NCBI GenBank assembly: GCA_036897485.1
Contig: JAYMTF010001164.1
Location: 1 to 25,748 of the forward strand
Reading direction: 5' to 3'
DNA from: Pelargonium nanum
Lineage: Eukaryota > Streptophyta > Magnoliopsida > Geraniales > Geraniaceae
DNA length: 25,748 nt
Positions 7,855 through 19,800 of this stretch are shown piece after piece; positions within the stretch are counted from its first letter, which is position 1; each line of letters opens with the position of its first letter. Made by a program: the position numbers and the translations under genes. The notes under the pieces were generated by a model that was not told where the DNA came from, ran no database searches, and worked only from the letters and a program-made list of their open reading frames with translations.

Positions 7855-10800
7855 TTATCCAAATCCAAAACCTTCATTGGCTTCATGGATTGCAAGGAGC
7901 AGTCTTTCCTCCAGATGTTCTTTAGATGGATACTCCGGCAAATCCAACTGGTTGAAACTGCATGTACGACCATATCAACAAGTTAAGATCGAGTAAATTC
8001 ATATAGAAGCTATAAAGACAAAAAGGTTGGCGTTTATAGAAAATGATGCATTACCATGTATGAGCAGAAGGCAAGTGATCAGGACTCCCATAGGCCTTGT
8101 GTATCTGGAACTTCTGCGAACCAGATATTCCCTGAAGTGCACTAAATCCTTCTAAAGGTACCTGAAAATATCAGGAGCAGTACCATCCACAACCGTTAAA
8201 TTCCTAGAACCATAAAAGACAGATGCAAAGTACATGTGCTAATCATTTGAAAAATCCAAAATAATGCACGCACATGAAGATGTCTTTTACAGAGAAAGTA
8301 TTGGGAAGTAAGGTACTACTATCAAACAGAATGTTATGTTGACGCAATATGTTCAAAATGCATAATAAAAAGGGTAATGACCTTTGAGGTAACCATAAAA
8401 GACCAATGCAAGATACATGTGCTAATCAGTTGAAACATCCAAAAGAATGCACGCACATGAGGACGTCTTTTAAAGAGTACAAGTATTGGGAAGTAAGGTA
8501 CTATCAACAAGAATGTTATGTTGAAGCAATATGTTCAAAATGTAAAATAAAAAGGGTAATGACCTTTGAGGTGCCAGTCACAAACTGCAAGAGCCGAGCC
8601 TTGTCTTCTTTGCTGAAAGCTTGAACAACCTCCCAAAACCATTGTATGACAGGAGATGCAGCACTATATCCAGAATACTCGGTATTTGCTCTCATGTCAT
8701 CCACTGAAAGACAATAACACAGAAAACGTTATTAAACAATAAAATGAAGAAACTCCAATGCATGTTACATTATATCTTCACAGAATGTGAAGAAAAACAA
8801 GTTCTGAGATACTCACAATCAATATCCGGAAGACCACTTATTAATAATTCCAATTCCTTGTCATTAAAAATTGATATCAAATCTCTATGAATTAATTCAT
8901 TAAATCCTTCCAGAAAAGCATTTATCTGTGGACGAATGGCAGTTGTCAACCGATGCTCAGCAACCAAATCAACGTATTGGTGCTTATTCTCCTCAGTAAC
9001 TTTCATGTTGCGTCCACCAGGAATCAATTCATAGTCAGTTACCTGAATCACAATAACATATTTAGTGAACCCAAAAAAGAAAAGTAGAAAAAAAGTAGAC
9101 TAATAGTAACAATAACAATGAAAAATCCAGTTCAATAGTAACAAATTTATAATGGAATTTGAAGAGATCATTACTTCATTTCTCTCGTACAAAATCAACT
9201 TCTCCTCATCAGCATCAATGCTAAATGTAAGGTCTAGAACATCGCTAATATCATTCTGCAAAATTCCACAAACAACCAAGTTAGAAGGAATCAAATTTGA
9301 GAGAGAGAGAGAGAGAGATGAGACTATACCTCAAGCATCCACTTCAGGTTCTTGAAATAATCAGGATCAATAGCTTCGATATCATGGTATGTAACCTTAA
9401 CTCCAAGGATATGCTTGTAGAAAGACCGGGTAAAATGGACATCCAAAAGTTGACCATCAAAGAGTGCTTTCCCCACCTGGAAAATTGAAGGAATGAGCAA
9501 AAGAGCACATGTATAATATTAATATCTCAAAAAAAAAAAAAAACAAGATAACTAAATTTGTACTCACAACTCGCCCAACAAACTTGAAGTATGAGAGATG
9601 TTCAGTTTGGTAAACTGAGTTAGGGTTTGGCTGGAATGTTGAATCATTGCCCACCGTTGTAAACAAAAGTGCTCCCTTGTCAAAAATAACCCTCGACAAC
9701 AACTGGTACCATTCCCTTGTAAGTCCACCTGCATCAATACCCTCTTCTCCTTGAAAGTGAACTGTCAACCTCCCCTTCAAATCTTGAGTAGATCGCATAC
9801 GCAGTTGGTTGTATGAATCTTCAAGAATGTAAGCTCTTCTAACTGAAATTCTAAGAGGATTATGGTGGTGATCATGCTGATGTTTAATTTTTGATCTAAA
9901 GTGAGAACGTTTATTGTCAAAATCAATAAAACGTGGAACTTTCAGCATGAGTGAAAAAGACTTCTCAAGCAACCCAGGATTTTGACGGATGAAAGCATTT
10001 AACAGCTTCCTGTGCTTATCCGAGAACTTAACAAATGCAATCTGCTTTTCATCAACTTTTGATACAGAACCTGAAACTTTCTGACCAGTGGATGTACCAG
10101 CCTCTTCAACCTCAGAAACTGCCACAGCACCAAAATCATGAGTAGAACCAGGTTGAGAAGGATGTAACTTCTCACACATCACAAAGAAGGATTCTATGTA
10201 TGGCAATATATTCTGAGTTCCTGCAGGAAGTGGAGAAATGACACCGGACGGTTTAGAGGAGGAAGATGTTGATGGAGCAGACAAATCAGGCGCAGAATCT
10301 GAATAACTCTCTATTTTGCTTATGCAAGAGCTCAGCTCCAACCACAAAGGCTCTAAAGCTGCATTGATGTCCAATACTTGTGAAAGAGCAACAGTATACT
10401 CCTTTTCAGGAGCAACCTGCCGATCCTTCTCTTTCTCAATCAATGAGGAAACAAGAGAACTTAAAGCCTGCAGAACCCTTAGAATTGCAGCACCATCAGA
10501 AGACGCTGTACTGAGGAGCGCTTTCACGGCTTCACCAAACATGTGTAACTCCTCCATAGCAGATTTAGTTAAACTCTGAACAGCAGCTGATAGCTCAGTA
10601 ATAAAGAGATGACAATGAGCGGGGGCAATGGCTACCAACTTCTTCATCACCTCTGCCACTAAAGTATATGCATTATCTGACAAACTGGAAGGATATTGTA
10701 ACATGTCAGACCAAGCAGATACAAAGGAAAATAAACACTCAAATTTTAACAAAATCAAGATGTTCAAACAATAAATATAGAAGAGCTGGTGCACTGTGCG

Positions 10801-13800
10801 TCTGAAAGGGAGCATTACTATACCATAGTCATTTAGTTATTTGTTATGACAACGGCAGTTGTTTCATGCCATCAGGTCGTTAATACAAAAAAAACAATTC
10901 ATTCATATATTTCAGTACATAACAGAACCAAAGACTCCCCATCCAAAAGGACCCAAATCCAAACGTCTACATTTATACTTATCCAGCTGAGGAAGTATGT
11001 GTTAGCAATAGAATGATAAAGGGCATGGAATTCATATAATTTATTAATAGCTAGCAATGTAAAACAGGCATGGAAAGAAAAGCAAGACCCTTGCCCCATA
11101 ATATATACTAGGAAACAAAAGTCACTAAGTAAGCCCATTGACCTATAATTTATTCTAGGAAACAAAAGTGAAACAGTATATTACTTGTGAGAGTAATCAA
11201 AATCAACAAAATATAACCTTCACAGTGACATTAAAACACCAACAAACAAATAAAAACAGAAGCATTATCAGGCCTATTCAAAAATGAAATTAAGACGCAA
11301 CACCAAAAACATGAACTGGCTAACAGCTGGGAGTACTAAAAGAGACCCCAGGCACATAAAATAGTAGACAAAATACTATCACTGCAACCAAACATGTTTA
11401 AGTCAAAAGAAGCTCAGAGTAGTTTGAGGCAACACAAGAAACTTGAACCATTGAAAACAAGTGAACAATAGCGAAAGATAATGCATAGGGTGTAACCAAA
11501 GCACATCATACCCTTCACGAGCAAGCAATGAGCATAGAAGTCGAAGTTCTGACTCTGGCAGATTTGACAAAACACTTTCGGCATCACTTTCAGCACTGAC
11601 ACCAGAAGTTGTAGGTTTGGAGGAAGTGACGGCACTAGATGATGCAGGACCAACGACAGAAGAGACAGCACCTGACTCCAAATTTACCTCTGCATCAGAT
11701 GTTGAAATTTGAGGACCAGATGGTTGTTCAGTAGTAGCCAACATCCCAGTTTTGCTTCCCTTGCTTTCAGCATTATCAATGATGACCTCCAACAAGTTAA
11801 GTAGCTGAAAACACAACAGAAATAGAGTAGGTCCTTTGGGAACCAACAGCTAAACAGAACTAGAAGAAACCCAAATTTATATTTAAACAGGCATCACCTG
11901 TTCAAGATGGGCTATACTCCTCAAATAGAGAGGTTGATTCAAGAGATTCAAGAGCAATGCAACAGATAGATATCCATCCTGGTGCTCTCTACTACTCTGA
12001 TCCTCTTCAACAACCATCACTGCTTTACCACGAGCCTGACTAATATCCTCCGGCTCCTTTGAGGAAGGGTGTGACAGCTTAATCTGAAGCAAAATCTTAG
12101 CCACATACGGATGATTTCGAGCCAAGTAAGTGAGAGTTTCAAGAATGCGGCGGGACACCAAAGGAGGGACTCCTACAAAATAGATACATCATATAAGGAC
12201 GAAATAGGCAAATCATCCATCATTGCCAAGGTCAAACATAATGACAGCTTAAGAAAATAAAATATAGAAAAATGTGTAGATTAATAGAAGTAATCAACAG
12301 TACACTCTAGGTGCACATAGCAGCAAGTATCTACGACTCACAAAAAATGAATCTATCTAAAAAAAAAGACTAGAAAACCTTAATCCAGCTGCACTCTTTA
12401 TCACAAATAGCTTGACAGCAGATTCAAAAGAAGGGAGCATATATAGTCTTACCATCAAATGACTGAGGACGAGAATACATCACGTTACTCTGACATGCAT
12501 AAAGTCTATATGATTGCTCAACAGCATTGAAGTGACCAATGGGTTTCCTTGTGTCGAGCATCAGCATGTCCATGAGGATTTTTACAAGAGCGGTTCGGGT
12601 TTCACTATGAGCACATAAATTCAACAAGAGCCTCTGCAGCTGACCTTTATACAAAGGCTGTAAAATAATAACAAACAAAAAAAGTTATTGTATAATTCAG
12701 AGTTCAGAGTTCAGACATTTCAAAACAAATGAATATGTTCTCACACACACTGCACCAAATGCATACCTGAACTACACGGAGCAATCTAATCATGGCTTGC
12801 AGAGCATCTACATCAACCAAAGGAGCTCCTTCCGTTTCCACTAACTTGGCACCTATAGACCTACGAGATGCAATACTTCCCCCGGCTCTGTCCAAACTTG
12901 ATCCAATACCTTCACCCCGTCTAGAAGTCTCACCCCTACGATTTCTAGGGTACATGCCAAATAGAGCACGATTATGGTAACGATGTGCTAATCTTTCTCG
13001 CAACATGTGTGCCTCGGCAACAAGAGCAGGAGTGAGATTGGCCAGGATAGCATCAGATGATGTTAAGAGAACCTAAGGACAATCAGATACAAAAAATTAA
13101 AGTCACGCAATACAATTCAATTCAATTCAACAGGCTAAACTTAAATGCCAATCTACCTCTTCTCTCAATTCAGAAGGAAATGTAGCAATAATGGAGACAG
13201 TATCCATTTCAACAGGTTGACCTTCCAGTTCCTGGGATTGATGTAGCCTTTGTGCTTGTTGCTGTGCCAGAACTTCTGCCCGGATGTCTGGAGGAAGGGC
13301 TGCTAAAAATTCTGGATCAATATCTCCAGCATTTTGAGGTTCAGCATTTGAAGGCTGAGGCACTTGAGCCTGTTGAGCTGAAAGAACCTCTGCACGTAAC
13401 TCCTCAGGAAGAGCATCCAAAAAGGCTGGATCAATTGTTCCAGCACCACTATCACTATTGATTTGCTGCTCTGCAGCTGGACCGTCCTGATCTGCTTCAC
13501 GGCTAGAATTTTCTGAAACTTCAGTCACACTATGAAGAGATACATCTCTTCCACCAACAGGGGTGGAACTCCCAAAGGAGACGTTTGCTCTTCTTGTCCG
13601 AGTTGCATGTGAATCACCCAAAGGAGCTCTATCCGCAGAACCTTGTCTTTCTCCACCATCGTCATGACCATCAGCACTTCCTATTTCAACATCAAGGCTT
13701 CGAAGACTCTCCCCTAAAGTTGCCCCACTTCCACCACTTTCTTGGCTAACTGCTTCAACATCCCGTACAGCAGCATCATTGTGCTCAAACTGCATTTCAA

Positions 13801-16800
13801 CAGATTGTAATTGTGTACCCGACAAGTCTGTTCCTTGCAAAGATTCACCAGCTGCAGGTCTAATTGCAGCACTACCAGAGCTATCCACTGCTGACAAAGG
13901 AGGGGGCATATTGCCACACTCATTATTTACATTGTTTTCAAGGGGAATTTCAGGCCTCAAACCTGCCTCAGATTCTTGCACCTGAGTAGCCTCACTTCTA
14001 TTTTGAGAATCGGCATTTGTTGTGTTCTGGTCAGAAGGTTTCTCGGGGGTTGGTCGCCTCAACTGCGAAATAAGTAGTTCTTCAAGTCCTTGCGGTACAG
14101 CACTTGCAGCACTTGATCCACTAGATTGTTGGTTGTCATCCATCCACAAGTTCAAACGATGCCCGTGGCGTCCATTCCTAAGGGACCGAAACACAGTATC
14201 CAACCGTGATGAGTTCTCCAAGTTCCTATCTGAAACAACCACATCCCGGCTATTCTCTGGAAAATAGAAAAGTTAAACATCAGAGATTCATGATACAAAC
14301 TACACAATCAAACATAAAGGGGAAAATAAAGTAAATGAAGTCATGATGGGTTGTACTAGTTAAAATGAGATAATTGCCTTATTACTTGCTAGAATAAAAG
14401 GTTACTAATCAAAACAGCTTACCTGTCTGTCTATTGGATGCTGATACAAGTGAGGAAGGTCCCACTAAAAGAGGATGCTGTGAGGGAGCAGAGCTGTCAC
14501 CAGTTCTGCCTAAGAGATTGTAAATGGAAGTAGTACGCCCTTGACGTCTAGAACCAAACACTTCTACAGGCATCACGTGGAGAGTTTCATTGGGAAAACC
14601 ATGATCTCTACTAAAAACCTCAATATGATCAAAGACATTTATTCCATTAATGCCCTCCTCCAGTCTAAGTATAACTCCATCCTCATCATCGTCTTCATCA
14701 TCTTCATCTTCCTCCAGTACTTCCTCATCAAACTCATCATCATCAATCTCGTGTTCATCTTGATCTGTGTCAGGATGTGGCAGGTGATGGACTTCATCCT
14801 CTTCCAAATCGTTATGTTCCTCGTCATCCTCATCTTCGTCTTCATCTTCATCTACATCATCCCCGGACATCTCCTCATCATCGTCTTCATCAAGATTCTC
14901 TTGAACGTGTGGCTGGATCTCAAATCGTATTCCCACAGTATCAATTCCATTTTCAAGACCCCTTCCATCCTCAGAAGTCTCATGCATGTAGTCATCTTCA
15001 GTAGCTGGGACAAAACTGCCATCAAGATCCTGATCGTGTTCCATATCATCTGTCACAGCCTCAGAGCCACCATAGGTTTGAGCAGTGTTAAAAGATCCAA
15101 TATTCTCAGCTCCAGCAGAATCATGATTGGATTGGGAAGCTGTTTCCATGGATTGGGATGCCTCAATGTTATCTGTTCTTCCAGGTTGATTGTGATCAGG
15201 AGGTTTCGGCGAACTCTCAACCTTCAAAGTAGAATCAGTAGAATGCACATGTTCCTTAGTCACCAACTCCAGGGCTTTGACAAGTGCTGTGACAACTTTG
15301 GGTGAGTCAGTATGATCAAGGTCCAATACCTGGAGAGTACGGGTTAATGACTTAACCAGACCAACATCTATAAAAGTTGCAGAAGCTTCAGCTGATATGT
15401 ATGAACCAGTAGGTGTACGAGCAGCCAGTATATCATTAAGCAGATCAGCAAAAGCTTGTGTATCATTTCCTGGTGGTCTAAACCCATTACATGAGTCAAC
15501 AAAATCATTGAAAATGTAACTTATCTCGGTGAAAACTCTTTTCCTTGCCTCTGCAGAGCGAACGCAAGATGCCACCAAAAACTGACTGGCCCGGGTAGCT
15601 AGTTTATGTGTCCAGTCACTATCTAGTTTCTTTTCCTTCTTCGAATTCCACGAACAAGGGAGGAACTTGTGAAGAATATGGTGAAAAATCCCACCTGAGG
15701 ATAAGCCAGCACCTCTTTGATGAGGACCTCTGCAGCTACTAACCTCAGCATCTCTCCGCAGCAGAACATGGACAGATGAAGAATACATCAGTAGTATCTC
15801 TGTCAAAAGCTTCAAAATGAAAACAACCTTTGCAAGTGATGCAGAGGTTTCCTGGCCAGTGGCTTCCTTCTCTTCAGGCCCAGAGGCGACTGCCTTCCCT
15901 TTCCCCCTGATTGCAGCAACATCGATGTCCATGTCAGTTGTTGACCGTGTATCACAAGGCACATCTGAAGTTGCGTCATCTTTTGAAGGAGGTACAAAAG
16001 TGCACACTGAATCTAGTAAAAGCTCAATCACATTTATAAAGCTCTGACAAGATTTCCGATGAGCTTTCCCACTCTTGGAATTTGCATCAGTAAGTTTTCC
16101 ATGAACATTAGCAGTGCCTACTGAGTTCATAATGCCCAGAGCGACCTTCCCATCAGTTGATTGGGTTTTGTCTTTTTCCTTCTCTTTGCTTTTATCTTTT
16201 TCACGGTCTTTCAGCAAGACAACATATGGCCTCTCACCAACCATCTCAACTTGGCACACAGACTGAGCAGCCTGCATAAATATCACTGGATCCCGTGAAA
16301 TGACAGAACCTAAGTTCAAAAGAAAATTGCGGGGAGTGACCCTTCCATTGGGTTGTCTATTGGCAACAGCCACAAGACTATGCCGAATCTCAGATTCCAT
16401 TGCTTGCTGGAGAGTCTGAGGATCTTCAAGAATATGACGGATTATAGTAGCAGCAACATTGTCAAACCCAGGAAAGAGGCTCCTAGTAGGCAAAGAAAGC
16501 AGCAGACTCAAACCCCCAGAATCAAGAAAACTTACAGCAACAGAATGAGATCTAGTCAGTGTAGAGCATAGTTGGAGAATGGCATGCATCGTTTCTGATG
16601 GAAGCTGATTCCTCATACAGCTACAAGCAATCTCAATAAGCCTCTTCTCGTCTTGTGTGTCTATATGGATAGGAGATACTCCCAATGCAGACTGCAACTT
16701 GTTTTCCTTATCCTCATCAATATTAATAGAAGTCTGCTGGCGACCAACATCAACTCTCTTCAACTGCTCCACAATCTCAGAATTCATCTTCTTATCTGCC

Positions 16801-19800
16801 TGCAACAGCCGATCGATAGCTAGAAAAGCTGTTGCTACCCACTTTGGAACTTGGCATTTATCTTTCTCAACTGAAGCTGGATCCCACTGTAGAAGTATAT
16901 CTGAAGCAATTTTTATCAAACCATTCTTAGAGGCAACTTCCCGTGCCGCTACATCTTCTTGTAGAATTAAAGCAAGAACATGGAAAAGAGAAGATAGCAT
17001 GGTACTATTCCCACTGTCAGGAATCAAACTACATTCCTTGACTCGCTCAACAATAAAGGATACAACGCTTGACCTATATTGACCATCATTTTGGGAACAT
17101 ATCATCACAAGAAGGTCCCGAACTGGAAAAGCTAAAGGTTCCTTCATCTGCAGAAGTTTTGCACATGTTGACAACAACTCTTCAACAGGAGGAAGTTGCA
17201 CCATCTCCTCTTCAAGAGGTTGACCAGCGTCATTTGCAACCTCATCCTTCATCTCTGATTCAGAGCTTCCCAGTGACATTGCAAGTGCCCGAGCAAGTTC
17301 ATCATCTTCTTGGACTTCCTCTGGATGGGAGAACAACCACTCCATTGCTAACTCCACACTATTTGAACCAATCTGCCTCAAAGCTTCTTCTGCTCTAGAC
17401 CGGGAGAAACCCATCTCCACAATAGTTGATATAGTAGTTTCATTCGGAGGGGGGCCAGTAACACGAGCACTGGTGCTGCTTGTAACATTTTTCACTTCCA
17501 CCCCAGAATAAATGTGCCTAATGATAGAAATTATCGTAGTAATGAAATCATATGTGCATTCAGTGAATTGTGGATGAGTCCAAACAGGAAGCACTGCTTT
17601 AAGTACCATGGACTGAAGAATCTTCACAAATGTCTCAGCATCCCGTGGAAAAGGAACATCTCCATTTGTCAGGGGCTGTGTAAGCAAGTGCTTTGTAAAA
17701 GGAGATAAAATAAAAGATGATGTGATCAGGTGATCCATAAGTTTACCGTAGCTAGATAATGGACCATAAATCCACGAATGATCTGAATCCTCCTTTTCAT
17801 CCTGCTTTAATTTCCCGTCATCAGTCTCCATGGGAGATGAAGGAGCCCTATTAACAGTGAATAGCAATTGGCTGGTAGCTTCAAATGTGGTCAAAACTGA
17901 TTGAACAACTCCATGTCCATACAGACAATTTACAAGAACAGGATTACAAGAATCTGGCCGGTCCAAAAGAATGCCATCAATGAAATCAATGACCTTACCA
18001 AAGTAGCGACACTTTGTTGATATGGATGCCTCAGACCCCGAAGGATTTGCATGACGCCAAAAATTCATGTGATCCAAAGCAATAGAAGCAAAAGTAGAAG
18101 CCACAGATTTTGAAGAAGGGGATACATTCATAGCATCATCTCGGCGACGTGCAGGAAGTAACATCACCTTCCCCAGCTCCTGAAACAAATGGGTGATATG
18201 AAACGACAATGACCTCACCATGTCACAGCAGGAAGTATAGTAGGACCTCTGCTTATCGTATTCCTTCTTGCTAATAGCCCCAGCAGCATCTGGAGAATCA
18301 GAATGATGCAATTGATTACTAGCTCCAAAACGCAGACTAGGAAGACCATCAGTACCGAGTCTTGATTGAAACCCAGTAGCACGACCAAGATCCCGGTATA
18401 TGTTTATAAGGTCAAAAAACTGAGACTCAATACTCCATCCTGATGTCCTCCTCCTCAACAATGGATCAAGGATCTGCCTAAATGAATTGAATCTTTGCTC
18501 TTCTGTTTCATTTGCATTTGTTTCTGACTGCTGAGACTCAGAAGTAGAACCAGCAGGATCGTCCTCCATCTCAATCTTGGCATCCTCAAGTAGAGCTATC
18601 TGCCATAGCACTTCTCGATGAACACATCCAATATCCTCCAAAACATCCTTGCTATCATTTCCAAATTCTGTGAGCAATGCAGTAACCCAACGGTTGTCTT
18701 TTGAAGCAGCAAGGAATAAAAGAAACTCAACAAGGAAGAGAGGAGAAAATATGCTGTTATCCAATGTACCCCTGGGATCCAACAAAAAAGACCCTGAAAC
18801 CAGACCAAATCCATTCAAAACTTTCTTCAAGTGATCCCTAAGGGACGAACAGAAAGCCCGTGCCAACGGAGCAGAATGATGTTGAGTAAAACCTTTGAAA
18901 ACCATGGTGCTATGTAAAGCGATAGACATCCCCTCAGATGACTGTGCAATACTTGGCCGTAATAAAAGCTTCAGTAAAGCTTCAATACCTGATTTCTCTA
19001 CAAATAATCTACATGTTTCAGTATTTTCCATTGTTCTGTGAACAAGGACCATCAAATGAAAAATGGATAGTTGAATGAACTGATCATTACTAACTGCTTC
19101 TGCAGCTGAATCTCCAGCACCAACTACGCAGCATGGTCCTTCACTTTCTTTCCCTTCAGAATCCATTTCCATAGCAGTACTCCCACTAGCTTTTCCAGAT
19201 GATCCTGTACAGTTACTGTCCTCAAATGAGGCAATCTTATCAACAATTTCAATGATTATATCCACACCAGCGCTCCTCAATGAAGATACATGACGCAAAA
19301 GTTCTTCCACGGCATTGGCCAGAGGAACAATGGCTTCATTCATCGCTATAATATATTTCTTGCTAGTGAAGACATCAACAAGAAACCGCAATGCGGAAGT
19401 TTCTTTCACAGCCTCCAAACCTTTGGCATTGAGACAAATGGCACCTATGCCATTGGGAACACATGTTAGGGCCTTTGAAGAAGGAAGTATTCCAGCAGAC
19501 ACTGAAGATAAAAATGCAGCTGGGAGACCCATTTCATGTAGCACAGAAAAACAGGTTGGGTCCTTGTGTATGGTTTCACTCATAACAGTGACAGCTGAGT
19601 AATATATGTCCCCTCCAAATTTATCAACATTCCAAAATATTTGTTTGAGAGTAGCTGGTAAGGAACTGTCATGAGAACTTTGGGATCTGGCAGAGTTAGC
19701 AGGGGCATATGTAGCAGACCCGAGGGCCTTCAGTAAAACTTTGATGAGCCTCTTCTGGGAGTATAACTGATCATCACAGTATTTTGAGCACTCGCCAATT

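Larger units (their letters stand above)
7855..9921 (-). other. HECT domain region of the UPL ligase
   Basis: Residues from about 3294 to 3678, encoded by the end of exon 10 to exon 16. Landmarks: HQHDHHH near 3307-3313, [26 protein letters not shown] (about 3354-3368), [20 protein letters not shown], and LPSAHTCFNQLDLP with the catalytic Cys3645. Residues around [14 protein letters not shown] carry His where related UPLs usually have Pro. The C-terminal end [10 protein letters not shown] is complete. Confidence 0.93.

Noticed and set aside
8406..8624. 72-codon plus-strand open frame
   Set aside because: It lies across the tandem duplication and exon 14 of UPL in antisense; shadow frame.
14541..15305. 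254-codon plus-strand open frame opposite the UPL acidic tract
   Set aside because: It is the complement of GAT/GAA-rich coding sequence, has Ile/Phe/Ser-biased composition, and lies inside a solid exon on the other strand.
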